From Paenibacillus marchantiae (GTDB lineage Bacteria; Bacillota; Bacilli; Paenibacillales; Paenibacillaceae): a stretch of 64,000 nt of DNA. Position numbers and translations under genes: made by a program. Shown piece after piece: positions 28,334 through 37,603 of this stretch. Position 1 is the stretch's first letter. Every line of letters begins with the position of its first letter. Under the pieces are notes generated by a model. It saw only the letters and a list, made by a program, of their open reading frames with translations, had not been told where the DNA came from and searched no databases. The stretch spans positions 3,596,001-3,660,000 of the forward strand of contig NZ_CP118270.1 in NCBI RefSeq assembly GCF_028771845.1, written 5' to 3'.

Positions 28334-28795
28334 ATGGAAGAAGAGTTGAAAGTCATTGTCTTTAAATTAGGTTCCGAAGAGTACGGTATTGAAGTAGACA
28401 AGGTTCAGACGATTGAGCGTATGATGCCTATTACCCGTGTACCTAAGACCTTCTCTTTTGTAAAAGGAGTTATTAACTTACGTGGTGTTGTTATTCCCGT
28501 CATTGATCTACGTGGTCGATTCTCTTTGCCAGAAACAGAATACACCGATCAAACTCGTATTGTCATTGTAGGTGTGGACGATATGCAAGTTGGCTTTATC
28601 GTTGACTCTGCCAATGATGTTATTGACATCAAGCGTGACGCTATTGATAGTCCGCCTGAAGTGGTTGGTGGAGTTAAAGCAAGATACCTGCGCGGTGTAG
28701 CCAAGCTGGAGGATGCGCGCTTGTTGATTATGCTTAACCTAAACGAAGTATTAAATAAAAGCGAGGTTGTACAGCTGGAAAGTATTGAGGGCTAA
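28334..28795 (+). CDS. cheW: Chemotaxis coupling protein CheW
   Basis: 153-residue double beta-barrel adaptor linking chemoreceptors to CheA. Typical segments are EEYGIEVDKVQTIERM, FVKGVINLRGVVIPVIDLR and ARYLRGVAKLEDARLLIML. ATG at 28334 follows AGGGAGG. cheC starts five bases after its stop. Confidence 0.97.
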   Translation: MEEELKVIVFKLGSEEYGIEVDKVQTIERMMPITRVPKTFSFVKGVINLRGVVIPVIDLRGRFSLPETEYTDQTRIVIVGVDDMQVGFIVDSANDVIDIKRDAIDSPPEVVGGVKARYLRGVAKLEDARLLIMLNLNEVLNKSEVVQLESIEG

Positions 28796-28799
28796 CACC

Positions 28800-29426
28800 G
28801 TGGAACTGTTCAACCGATTTGAGGGATTCCAAATGGATGTGCTCAAAGAGGTCGGTAACATTGGAGCAGGCAACGCCGCAACGGCGTTGTCTCAGCTTCT
28901 CAATAGACCGATTGACATGGGTGTGCCTACAGTACAGATGCTTCCTTTTGAAGAAGTTGCTGAAAAAGTGGGCGGAGATGAACGTATAGTTGTTACTGTA
29001 TTTCTTCGTGTTGAAGGCGAAGCACCAGGCAATCTGTTCTTTATGATGGCACCTGAGGCTGCCAAAATGCTGCTGAACCGGCTTGCTGGTTTTGATTTGA
29101 AGGAAGGTCTTGCATTCACGGAAATGGAACAGTCGGCTCTATCCGAAATCGGGAATATATTGGCCGGTTCATACCTTTCTTCTTTGGCAGATTTCACGAA
29201 ACTATCTATGTATCCGACCGTTCCCGGACTTGCTATTGATATGGCAGGTGCCATTTTGAGTTATGGTCTGTTGCAGTTTGGTGAAATGGGCGACGATGCA
29301 TTATTGATTGACACTTCTTTCTTTGAAGGTGAAGATCAGGTAGAGGGTCAATTTTTCCTGATTCCGGATCCGCCTTCATTTGCTAAGATATTTGAATCTC
29401 TAGGGGTGCCACTGGATCATGATTGA
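28800..29426 (+). CDS. cheC: CheY-P phosphatase CheC
   Basis: 208 residues with two phosphatase helices, EVGNIGAGNAATAL and EIGNILAGSYLSSL, both keeping the Glu-x2-Asn pair. Its activity is enhanced by CheD, encoded next. The start is GTG at 28800, eight bases after TGAGGG, which matches the 209-residue length in B. subtilis; the longer in-frame start at 28767 lies inside cheW. It overlaps cheD by 8 bases. Confidence 0.95.
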   Translation: MELFNRFEGFQMDVLKEVGNIGAGNAATALSQLLNRPIDMGVPTVQMLPFEEVAEKVGGDERIVVTVFLRVEGEAPGNLFFMMAPEAAKMLLNRLAGFDLKEGLAFTEMEQSALSEIGNILAGSYLSSLADFTKLSMYPTVPGLAIDMAGAILSYGLLQFGEMGDDALLIDTSFFEGEDQVEGQFFLIPDPPSFAKIFESLGVPLDHD

Positions 29427-29916
29427 GGACAAAAGCGTCGTTAAAGTCGGTATGGCGGATTTGAACATTGCTCATCTACCCGGCGTAATCCGTACGACTG
29501 GCTTGGGCTCTTGTGTGGGATTAACGATGTATGATCCGCATTTGAAGCTTGCCGGAATGGCGCATGTCATGCTCCCCACTTCAGAGATAGCTCGTGAAGG
29601 AACGTTGAACAAAGCCAAATATGCGGATACGGCATTGCCGGAATTGTTACAAAGAATGATACAACTCGGTGCATCTCGTTCACGTATTGTGTCCAAAATG
29701 GCTGGAGGGTCTCAGATGTTTGCCTTCGCGGGGGCAGGAGATACAATGCGTATCGGACCGAGGAATGCGGATTCTTGTCGGGAATGGTTAGAAAAGCTTG
29801 GGATTCCACTTCTTGCCGAAGATACCGGTGGGAATTACGGACGAACGATTGAAATGGACTGTGAAACTGGACTTTTGACTATTCGAAGTGTCCAAATGGG
29901 TGTAAAGGAACTATAA
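29419..29916 (+). CDS. cheD: Chemoreceptor glutamine deamidase CheD
   Basis: 165 residues. The catalytic Cys32 (GLGSCVGLTMYD) and His49 (AGMAHVMLP) of the family are visible. It deamidates receptor glutamines and activates CheC. ATG at 29419 overlaps the end of cheC, so the interacting pair is probably co-translated. An uncharacterised membrane gene follows after three bases. Confidence 0.96.
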   Translation: MIEDKSVVKVGMADLNIAHLPGVIRTTGLGSCVGLTMYDPHLKLAGMAHVMLPTSEIAREGTLNKAKYADTALPELLQRMIQLGASRSRIVSKMAGGSQMFAFAGAGDTMRIGPRNADSCREWLEKLGIPLLAEDTGGNYGRTIEMDCETGLLTIRSVQMGVKEL

Positions 29917-29919
29917 GAC

Positions 29920-30363
29920 ATGATAGGAAACTACCGTATTAATCTTGGAGCAGGCATAGTCGGATTTATTCTGACCTTTTTTGTAGCATACAGCAGCAAT
30001 GTGTTGATGACCAGCTTAATACGCGGGTTGATCGGCTTTGTAGCCTGGTTTGTCCTTGCTTATGGTTTACGCTGGGGACTGGGATTGCTGCTGAACCCTT
30101 CATCAGAGGGGAATGGGTATGGTTATGATTCACCGGGCGCTCAAGAACTAAGAGGTTCACAGGTGGACATTAAACTCGAAGACGATGGACAAGAGCTGAA
30201 CGACTTGCTCAAACATGGACAGAACGCCTCCTCTGGGGAGAACCTTCCACCATCTGAGACGAAAGCTCCAACGGGATTTGCCCCTTTGGATCCGCCTAAA
30301 CTTGTCCGGACCAAAGATCCGGAGGAGTTGGCGCAGGCCGTTCGTCACCTGACAGACAAATAA
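29920..30363 (+). CDS. Uncharacterised two-helix membrane protein between cheD and sigD
   Basis: 147 residues with two hydrophobic segments (about 10-30 and 36-60, the latter with FVAWFVLAYGLRWGLGLLL) and a soluble, acidic, proline-containing C-terminal tail. The tail ends with a conserved-looking KDPEELAQAVRHLTDK. ATG at 29920 is three bases from the cheD stop, with AAGGAAC overlapping cheD. I do not recognise the family, and B. subtilis has no gene at this place. Tight spacing implies it is a true operon member. Confidence 0.75.
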   Translation: MIGNYRINLGAGIVGFILTFFVAYSSNVLMTSLIRGLIGFVAWFVLAYGLRWGLGLLLNPSSEGNGYGYDSPGAQELRGSQVDIKLEDDGQELNDLLKHGQNASSGENLPPSETKAPTGFAPLDPPKLVRTKDPEELAQAVRHLTDK

Positions 30364-30378
30364 GGAGGGTGAAAGCAA

Positions 30379-31167
30379 TTGAACGAGCGTAAAGCTTCAC
30401 ATTTGAACCATGCTGACTTGTGGGAAAAGTGGAAAGAACAAGGCGATCTTGAAGCCAAGAAAAGTTTGATCGAAAAATATCTTCATATTGTAAACTATGT
30501 ATCCGGGCGTTTGGCTGTTGGTCTGCCCAAAAATGTCCCGAAAGATGATCTGGAGAGCAATGGAGTTATGGGATTGATTGATGCGTTGGAGAAATTTGAC
30601 TATGAACGTGGTCTTCAATTTGAGACGTACGCATCCTGGCGGGTGCGCGGTGCAATCCTTGATGGTTTGCGTCAGGGAGATTGGGTTCCTCGTTCTGTGC
30701 GTGAGAAAGCGAAGCGGATTGAAGATGCTTACCAGCAACTAGAGCAGACATATTTGCGCTCTGTTAGTGACGAAGAAATGAGTCAATATCTCGACGTGTC
30801 TACGAAAGACTTTCAACATATGCTTCAGGAAGTGGCTGTTATGTCGCTTTGCTCTCTGGAAGACCCGATTCGTGAAGAAGAGTCTGAGACTCGACTTTCA
30901 TTAATGGTCGATGAAAAAGCCAAAAACCCGGATTATAAAGTAAATGAATTCTACTTAAAAGAAGCTTTAGTGCAAGGGCTTGAAAAATTGACTGTCAAAG
31001 AGAGAACGGTTGTTTCACTTTTATATTATGAAGATCTTTCTCTTAGCGAGATTGCTGAGGTAATGTCTCTTTCTCCGTCACGTATCTCGCAGCTGCACTC
31101 AAAGGCCATCTTACGGTTACGTGGAACATTGGATAAACAGAAAGACTTGCTTATGCGTAAAGATTAA
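30379..31167 (+). CDS. sigD: Flagellar/motility sigma factor SigD (FliA)
   Basis: Sigma factor for late flagellar, chemotaxis and autolysin genes; 262 residues. Region 2 contains GVMGLIDALEKFDYERGLQFETYASWRVRGAI in parts; region 3 DWVPRSVR; region 4 the helix-turn-helix (SLSEIAEVMSLSPSRISQLH). Start TTG at 30379 with AGGAGGGTGA upstream. Its place near the 3' end of the operon may delay its synthesis, as in B. subtilis. Confidence 0.97.
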   Translation: MNERKASHLNHADLWEKWKEQGDLEAKKSLIEKYLHIVNYVSGRLAVGLPKNVPKDDLESNGVMGLIDALEKFDYERGLQFETYASWRVRGAILDGLRQGDWVPRSVREKAKRIEDAYQQLEQTYLRSVSDEEMSQYLDVSTKDFQHMLQEVAVMSLCSLEDPIREEESETRLSLMVDEKAKNPDYKVNEFYLKEALVQGLEKLTVKERTVVSLLYYEDLSLSEIAEVMSLSPSRISQLHSKAILRLRGTLDKQKDLLMRKD

Positions 31168-31241
31168 TATAGTAATATATGAATAGAGAGCTTTAACATT
31201 GGATATTGGGGAGTGGAAAGTCTAAAGGGGGAAGAAATGCA

Positions 31242-32651
31242 TTGACACAGCAGACTGTTTTGGAACAGTGTTTGAGCATTGTTTTATCAGATGATAAAAG
31301 TACGGCCTACCTTGAATTTTCCAAACAGGAAGAAGGTTTTACCTGTACACCGGATGAACTCGAAAAATTTATAGCGAGTCAGGGTATTAAGTATGGTGTG
31401 CTGCGCGAAGCGTTGCTTGTTTTTGTGAGTCATCCTGAGACTTATGTGAAGGATCAATACAAGATTGCCGAAGGTATTAAACCAGTACCGGGAACGAATG
31501 GCTTTATTAAAGTGCTAGTGGGCATGGACGATTCCAATGAACGGCGACCTTTGGAAGCAGAGAACGGAACAGTCGATTACAAAGAAGTGACTCGCTTAAA
31601 CAATGTTCGAACAGGTCAAATCATTGCCGAACGAATTCCTCCTGTGGACGGCACGGTGGGAAGGGCTGTAACAGGTGAAGAAATACCATTTCGTCCAGGG
31701 AAAGAAGCACGCTTCAAAGTGGGGAAAAATGTTGTCGTTAACCCTGATGGATCTGCTATGTATGCCGCCCTGGATGGATTGGTTACCAAAACAGACGGCA
31801 ACAAATTGAATGTGTTTCCGGTATACGAGGTCAATGGCGATGTGGATTATAACACCGGTAACATCGATTTTGTGGGTAAAGTTGTCATTCGCGGCAATGT
31901 GCTTACCGGATTTAAAGTAAAAGCGGCAGGGGATATACGTGTCGTCGGAGGTGTCGAGGGAGCGGAGCTGGAAGCAGGTGGCTCTGTCGAAATTACCGGC
32001 GGTATTATTGGTTATAACAAAGGGCTTATACAAGCAGGACATAATGTGAAATGTACCTTTATTCAAGAAGGCAACGTCGATGCGGCTGAAAATGTCCTGG
32101 TATCCCAAAGTATTATGCATTCCACGATTCGTGCAGGTCATGCGGTAATCTGTGAAGGCACCAAAGGACTTATCGTTGGCGGGTCGATCCAGGCTGGAGA
32201 AAACGTCTCAGCACGCGTCGTCGGCAACAGTATGTCTACTGTGACTTCCATTGAAGTAGGGGTATTGCCTAAGCTCCGTAATGAGTTGAGTGACTTGCGT
32301 AAGGAAGTCAGAGAGCAGATGGATGCTTTGGATAAAACGAAAAAAGCTTTGACATTATTGGATCAGTTAGCTGCTGCAGGCCAACTGAGCCCGGATAGAA
32401 TGTCCATGCGAATCAAACTGAGTGCTACACAAAAATCTGCCCTTCGTCTTAGCGAGGAAACCAAAACACGTATCTTTGAAATTGAGAAGGTTCTTGAAGA
32501 TACAAGCAGGGCTCGCGTTGATATTCATAAGATGATTTATGGAGGCTCTAGAATAGTTATCGGCAGATACACCAAATTTATTAAAGATCCGGTAAGTCGA
32601 ATATCTTTTTATTATCACGATGGGGATATAACGATGGTTCCATTCGTTTAA
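31242..32651 (+). CDS. FapA/DUF342 family protein
   Basis: 469 residues from TTG at 31242, eight bases after AAAGGGGGAAG; longer in-frame starts lack a site. An N-terminal domain (about 1-100) is followed by the DUF342 core, with repeated beta-helix-like turns (VVIRGNVLTGFKVKAAGDI, GGSVEITGGIIGYNKGLIQA). A C-terminal coiled coil (about 345-430) follows. FapA-type proteins are linked to flagellar assembly or polar localisation in Vibrio; the role in Firmicutes is unclear. It is the first gene after sigD, 74 bases downstream. Confidence 0.85.
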   Translation: MTQQTVLEQCLSIVLSDDKSTAYLEFSKQEEGFTCTPDELEKFIASQGIKYGVLREALLVFVSHPETYVKDQYKIAEGIKPVPGTNGFIKVLVGMDDSNERRPLEAENGTVDYKEVTRLNNVRTGQIIAERIPPVDGTVGRAVTGEEIPFRPGKEARFKVGKNVVVNPDGSAMYAALDGLVTKTDGNKLNVFPVYEVNGDVDYNTGNIDFVGKVVIRGNVLTGFKVKAAGDIRVVGGVEGAELEAGGSVEITGGIIGYNKGLIQAGHNVKCTFIQEGNVDAAENVLVSQSIMHSTIRAGHAVICEGTKGLIVGGSIQAGENVSARVVGNSMSTVTSIEVGVLPKLRNELSDLRKEVREQMDALDKTKKALTLLDQLAAAGQLSPDRMSMRIKLSATQKSALRLSEETKTRIFEIEKVLEDTSRARVDIHKMIYGGSRIVIGRYTKFIKDPVSRISFYYHDGDITMVPFV

Positions 32652-32703
32652 GTACAGCATTCAAGCACATGAAGAAATCCATTCGATACCGTGAGGTGAG
32701 CGT

Positions 32704-33018
32704 ATGAGTTTCAAAGCGGTTGAATTGCAGATTGCCGTACCTAGAACAAGTGAGGCGGGGCGTTATCAGAATGAAGCCCAGCAGAGACCGGTCATTGACC
32801 AGACCCTGCTAGCGGAACAAACGGCCAAAGAAGCAAATGAAGCAAGGCAACGAAGCGAGGCGCTGGATGAAACAGCGCACACAGATGTACACGATGGTCA
32901 ATCTAGAAACAAAGAGCAGCAGAGCGGCTCCAACGAACCTGAAGCTACTTCAGCGCTGGAAACTGTCAAACCTGCCGAGCATCCATACAAAGGAAAACAT
33001 ATTGACCTGTCGTTGTAA
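32704..33018 (+). CDS. Small hydrophilic protein of unknown function
   Basis: 104 residues with GAGGTGAG just before ATG at 32704. The body is rich in Glu, Ala, Gln, Asn and Ser and looks disordered. Only the N-terminus (FKAVELQIAVPRT) and the C-terminus (HPYKGKHIDLSL) look constrained. No signal peptide or membrane helix. Position between the FapA-like gene and the SwrB-like gene suggests a motility-linked role; no function can be named. Confidence 0.7.
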   Translation: MSFKAVELQIAVPRTSEAGRYQNEAQQRPVIDQTLLAEQTAKEANEARQRSEALDETAHTDVHDGQSRNKEQQSGSNEPEATSALETVKPAEHPYKGKHIDLSL

Positions 33019-33084
33019 TGGATGACATGTGACTCACATGTAGTCTTGAGCACCGATGGCTGCATTAAAAGGAGAGAACCCAAT

Positions 33085-33657
33085 TTGTCACCATGGATCA
33101 TTATTGTCATATTAGGAGCCTGCGCAATTGCATATGCGCTTATCATGCCCAAGAAAAACAAAGTGCAGGAGCCTGGGCATCACCTGGTGCAAGAGATGGA
33201 ATCTACGCTTGAACATTATATGGCTGAGATAGAAAACGACAATGATGCTCTCATTCAGCGTGTTGCTGAAATGAAGGGTGAGGCGACGGCGGCAGATCAG
33301 CGTATGCAATCACAGCTTCAGGAATTACAGCGGAGGCTGGATCAACTGGAAGAAAGTAAAACGACAGAAGCAGACGCATCCTCCAATATAATTCCGGTAC
33401 ATAGCACAAGCGGATTGCAAGCTCAAGCGCTTGTAGACAGTGTGCGAGCAGATTCGGCCCAACAGGTGTCAGAAGCAGAAGAGCAGACCTCTGAACAAGA
33501 ATCTACGCCTCTACGTGAATCCATTAAGGACCGATATGCAGAGTTGTTTAATTTATATGCCGAAGGAAAGTCAGTGGATGCTATTGCCAAGCAGACGGGC
33601 ATACAACGTGGAGAAGTACAGCTGATTTTGCAGCTGGCAGAACGGGAGGAGAGCTAA
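33085..33657 (+). CDS. swrB: SwrB-like (YlxL) membrane-anchored protein with C-terminal helix-turn-helix
   Basis: 190 residues from TTG at 33085, which has AAGGAGAGA at 33069-33076; an in-frame upstream start adds a hydrophilic lead without a good site. One N-terminal membrane helix (residues 3-20) is followed by a coiled coil (about 28-90), a linker, and a C-terminal helix-turn-helix-like segment (YAEGKSVDAIAKQTGIQRGE). Position after sigD and architecture match B. subtilis SwrB, which promotes flagellar basal-body maturation. Similarity is too low by eye for certainty. Confidence 0.7.
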   Translation: MSPWIIIVILGACAIAYALIMPKKNKVQEPGHHLVQEMESTLEHYMAEIENDNDALIQRVAEMKGEATAADQRMQSQLQELQRRLDQLEESKTTEADASSNIIPVHSTSGLQAQALVDSVRADSAQQVSEAEEQTSEQESTPLRESIKDRYAELFNLYAEGKSVDAIAKQTGIQRGEVQLILQLAEREES

Positions 33658-33660
33658 CAG

Positions 33661-34293
33661 ATGGACAAGCGCTCCTTATGGATTGGACTTGGAAGTGGCA
33701 TGATTGTTGGTGCGGTATTGCTGCAGCTGGCAACGGTTGGACAAAACGCATTGTCTGAGAGTAGTCTCGACCCCGAGCTGGCTACAGCCAACCTGACGAA
33801 GGAACAGCTGGAATCGGCCGCCAAGAGCATGGATATGAAGCTTATAGCTTCTGATGATGAGCTGTATACAGAGGCTGAGTGGGTAAATAAGAAGAAACAG
33901 GAAAGCAGTGAACTACAGGGAAAAACGGCAACGGCACCTGAAGCCACAGATTCTGCTGTGAAACCGGAGCAACCCGACAATCCAAAGCAACCTGTCAACA
34001 ATGAAAGCGACAAACAGAACGAAGTCACTCAGCCAGAGACGATCGAGCCGTCAACTCCTAACAGTCCCGAAGTTGCGGCTACCGTATCTTTCAAAGTACG
34101 TTCAGGAAACAGTCTGGCCATTGTGGCGGGGAATTTGGAGAAAGCCGGTATTGTAGATAGTGCACAAGCTTTTATTAAGGCTGGCAGAGCAGAGCGAATT
34201 AATACCAAAATACAAGTCGGGACCTATGACTTGGAAAAAGGCGAAAGTTTCAAATCTATTATTGCCAAGATTACAAAAGAACCGTCAAACTGA
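33661..34293 (+). CDS. Membrane-anchored protein with MltG-like LysM subdomain only
   Basis: 210 residues, ATG at 33661 three bases after the previous stop, ribosome site GGGAGGAGAG. An N-terminal membrane helix (about 7-25) is followed by an acidic Gln/Glu/Pro-rich linker. The C-terminal domain (about 140-208) resembles the small LysM-like domain that precedes the catalytic part of MltG/YceG: IVAGNLEKAGIVDSAQAF and QVGTYDLEKGESFKSII. The lytic transglycosylase domain itself is absent. It may bind peptidoglycan near the flagellum. Last gene of the fla/che operon. Confidence 0.72.
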   Translation: MDKRSLWIGLGSGMIVGAVLLQLATVGQNALSESSLDPELATANLTKEQLESAAKSMDMKLIASDDELYTEAEWVNKKKQESSELQGKTATAPEATDSAVKPEQPDNPKQPVNNESDKQNEVTQPETIEPSTPNSPEVAATVSFKVRSGNSLAIVAGNLEKAGIVDSAQAFIKAGRAERINTKIQVGTYDLEKGESFKSIIAKITKEPSN

Positions 34294-34319
34294 GTGCGCT
34301 CAGGCAGGGCGGTTTTTTT
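34281..34319 (+). terminator. Terminator of the fla/che operon
   Basis: ACCGTC at 34281-34286 pairs with GGCGGT at 34307-34312 region, enclosing a small TGAG/CTCA hairpin, and runs into seven T residues. The left arm overlaps the last codons of the preceding gene. It separates the flagellar operon from rpsB. Confidence 0.85.
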
Positions 34320-34380
34320 GTATAAATAATGACAAGTTTTGTGTCGCCATGAAGGAACGGAAATTTGCTTTGAAAGACTG

Positions 34381-34409
34381 TTGCATCAGGCAATCAGTTA
34401 TGCTATATT
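34381..34409 (+). promoter_or_regulatory. SigA promoter of rpsB
   Basis: TTGCAT at 34381-34386 and TATATT at 34404-34409 with a 17-base spacer and an extended -10 (TATGC before the hexamer). It lies just after the fla/che terminator and about 125 bases before the rpsB start, leaving a leader of about 120 nt that could carry S2 autoregulation. Confidence 0.85.
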
Positions 34410-34534
34410 AGATAACGGTGTTAAAACACACGCATGTGCTAATTTTGTTGAGGGTGCTTTCCTGATGGAGAGTCTTGGCGAAAAATGATGCCGGCGGAGG
34501 ACACAATAAAAACCATATTAGGAGGTGTGTGAAG

Positions 34535-35233
34535 ATGGCAGTAATCTCCATGAAGCAGCTTCTCGAAGCTGGGGTACACTTCGGTCACCAAACTCGTCGT
34601 TGGAACCCAAAAATGGATCGTTATATCTTCACTGAAAGAAACGGAATTTACATCATCGATTTGCAAAAAACGGTGAAAAAAGTCGAAGAGGCTTACAATT
34701 TCGTTAAAGGAATCGCAGGAGAGAATGGTAAAATTCTTTTCGTGGGTACTAAGAAACAAGCTCAAGATTCCGTTAAAGAAGAAGCTGAACGTGCTGGTCA
34801 ATTCTACATTAACCAACGCTGGCTCGGCGGTACCCTGACTAACTTCCAAACTATTCAAAAACGTATTGATCGTTTGAAACAGTTGGAAGCTTGGGAAGAA
34901 GACGGTACATTCGCTGTATTGCCTAAAAAAGAAGTAATCTTGCTTCGCAAAGAAAAAGATCGTCTGGAGAAATTCTTGGGCGGTATTAAAAATATGAAAG
35001 GCCTGCCAAGCGCCCTGTTCATCATCGATCCACGCAAAGAGCGTATCGCTGTTGCGGAAGCTCGCAAATTGGGTATCCCAATTGTAGGTATCGTTGATAC
35101 TAACTGCGATCCGGACGAGATCGATTATGTTATCCCAGGTAATGACGACGCGATCCGCGCTGTTAAATTGCTGACAGGTAAAATGGCTGACGCAGTAATC
35201 GAAGCTAACCAAGGCGAAGAAACTTCCGCTTAA
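34535..35233 (+). CDS. rpsB: Small ribosomal subunit protein uS2
   Basis: 232 residues. ATG at 34535 with AGGAGGTG, giving [19 protein letters not shown], the conserved start; an upstream in-frame TTG lacks support. S2 binds near the 30S head-body junction and helps recruit S1-like contacts. Typical segments are [20 protein letters not shown] and [20 protein letters not shown]. tsf follows after a terminator-like hairpin. Confidence 0.98.
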   Translation: MAVISMKQLLEAGVHFGHQTRRWNPKMDRYIFTERNGIYIIDLQKTVKKVEEAYNFVKGIAGENGKILFVGTKKQAQDSVKEEAERAGQFYINQRWLGGTLTNFQTIQKRIDRLKQLEAWEEDGTFAVLPKKEVILLRKEKDRLEKFLGGIKNMKGLPSALFIIDPRKERIAVAEARKLGIPIVGIVDTNCDPDEIDYVIPGNDDAIRAVKLLTGKMADAVIEANQGEETSA

Positions 35234-35263
35234 TAGATTCGAACATATGTTATAAACTAAATG

Positions 35264-35309
35264 AAAAGGGTGGTTGGCAGGTGGATAACCTCTCACTGCC
35301 CTTTTTTTA
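35264..35309 (+). terminator. Attenuator/terminator between rpsB and tsf
   Basis: AAAAGGG and the following bases (35264-35274) pair with the stretch ending CCCTTTT (about 35294-35305), and seven T residues follow. Partial read-through would lower tsf expression relative to rpsB. Confidence 0.8.
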
Positions 35310-35348
35310 GAGTGTACGTACAATACTTAATGTTGGAGGGAATTTATA

Positions 35349-35999
35349 ATGGCAGTTAATGCGAGTGCAGTAAAAGAACTTCGCGAAAGAACGGGCGCTG
35401 GTATGCTCGATTGTAAAAAAGCACTGGAAGAAGCAAACGGTGATGTAACAAAAGCAGCTGAATTGTTGCGTGAGAAAGGTCTTTCTGCAGCAGCAAGCAA
35501 AGCAGGCCGTGCAGCAACTGAAGGCGTTGTAGAATCTTACATCCACGCTGGTGGACGCATTGGTGTCTTGGTTGAAGTTAACTGTGAAACTGACTTCGTT
35601 GGTAAAACGGATCAATTTAAGGATTTCGTTAAAGATGTAGCTATGCAAATCGCTGCAGCTAATCCTAAATTCGTTAAACGCGAAGAAGTTCCTACAGATG
35701 AGCTGGAAAAAGAAAAAGAAATCCTGAAAGCTCAAGCTCTTAATGAAGGCAAACCAGAGAAAATCATTGAAAAAATGGTTGAAGGCCGTATCGGTAAATA
35801 CTACGAAGAGTACTGCCTGATGGAGCAAACTTTCGTTAAAGATCCAGACAAAACGATCTCCCAATTGCTGAACGAAAAAATCAGCCAAATTGGTGAAAAT
35901 ATCTCCATCCGTCGTTTCGTTCGTTACGAACTGGGTGAAGGTCTTGAGAAAAAAGTAGACAACTTCGTAGAAGAAGTAATGTCCCAAGTAAACAAATGA
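35349..35999 (+). CDS. tsf: Translation elongation factor Ts
   Basis: 216 residues. Guanine nucleotide exchange factor for EF-Tu. The N-terminal UBA-like domain has [22 protein letters not shown] in part, and the core [13 protein letters not shown] carries the exchange motif. It is the short form with one long core region, as in Bacilli. ATG at 35349 follows TTGGAGGG. Confidence 0.98.
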   Translation: MAVNASAVKELRERTGAGMLDCKKALEEANGDVTKAAELLREKGLSAAASKAGRAATEGVVESYIHAGGRIGVLVEVNCETDFVGKTDQFKDFVKDVAMQIAAANPKFVKREEVPTDELEKEKEILKAQALNEGKPEKIIEKMVEGRIGKYYEEYCLMEQTFVKDPDKTISQLLNEKISQIGENISIRRFVRYELGEGLEKKVDNFVEEVMSQVNK

Positions 36000-36002
36000 G
36001 AC

Positions 36003-36118
36003 GGTTTTACTAAACCGGCAAGCAGGATTGATTTTCGAAGATATAAGAATGATGAAACTTCGAAGCGTAAACTCCCTTATATCTCAGGAAAACAGTGCCT
36101 TACCGGTTAAACGTTTTT
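36003..36118 (+). other. Nested RNA structure between tsf and pyrH
   Basis: AACCGGCAAG at 36013-36022 pairs with CTTACCGGTT at 36099-36108 (one mismatch). Inside it, AGATATAAG at 36039-36047 pairs perfectly with CTTATATCT at 36076-36084. A short T run (36114-36118) follows. It could be a terminator with an unusually elaborate stem, or a leader element controlling pyrH-frr. Confidence 0.6.
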
Positions 36119-36126
36119 CCTAAAAG

Positions 36127-36156
36127 AGCGGAACACAACTGTGTTCCTTTCTTTTT
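36127..36156 (+). terminator. Intrinsic terminator upstream of pyrH
   Basis: GGAACAC (36130-36136) pairs with GTGTTCC (36141-36147) around a four-base loop, followed by TTTCTTTTT. It closes the rpsB-tsf unit. Confidence 0.85.
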
Positions 36157-36231
36157 AAGCAGGAGGCCATGCGCGAGGAGTTTTGTTGGTTGAACATCGA
36201 GCGTGTTCAATTCAAAGTGGAGGGTGAATAA

Positions 36232-36959
<728 letters not shown>

Positions 36960-36960
<1 letters not shown>

Positions 36961-37514
36961 TGCCACAAGCGGTTAAACAACATGCCGAAGAGCGTATGGA
37001 AAAAGCAATTCAAGCATTGCGTCGTGACCTGGCTACTTTGCGTGCAGGCCGCGCAACTCCAGCTCTTCTGGACCGAGTTCAGGTAGAGTATTATGGGGCT
37101 ATGACGCCATTGAATCAACTCGCTAATATCAGTACTCCGGATTCCCGTACACTGATGATTCAACCTTGGGACAAATCTTCCATGGGTGATATCGAGCGTG
37201 CCATCATGAAATCGGATCTGGGTCTTACTCCAGCCAATGATGGTAGCATGATCCGTTTGTCTATTCCGGCATTGACGGAAGAACGCAGAGCGGAACTTGT
37301 GAAGCTGACGAAGAAGTTCGGTGAAGAAGGTAAAGTAGCGATTCGTAACATTCGCCGTGATGCGAATGATGACATTAAGAAAATGGAGAAGTCAGACATT
37401 TCCGAGGATGAATCCCGGAGACATCAGGACGATATCCAAAAATCGACCGACAAGTTTATTGCTGAAGTCGATAAGGTACTCGCTGCCAAAGAAAAAGAAA
37501 TCATGGAAGTGTAA
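36960..37514 (+). CDS. frr: Ribosome recycling factor
   Basis: 184 residues; with EF-G it splits post-termination ribosomes. The three-helix bundle and head domain are intact, with [19 protein letters not shown] near the start and [19 protein letters not shown] in helix 2. TAATG overlap with pyrH indicates coupled translation. A terminator begins at its last codons. Confidence 0.98.
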
Positions 37515-37558
37515 GACAAGCGCAGCCCCTCCAATACGGTGGGGTTTTGTCTCTTTTT
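37514..37558 (+). terminator. Terminator after frr
   Basis: AGACAA (37514-37519) pairs with TTGTCT (37547-37552), enclosing a CCCC/GGGG stem, and is followed by CTTTTT. Separates the pyrH-frr unit from uppS. Confidence 0.82.
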
Positions 37559-37603
37559 CCAAGCTTCAGGTGAAGAAACTTCAGGGATTTTGGAGGAACA
37601 GGA

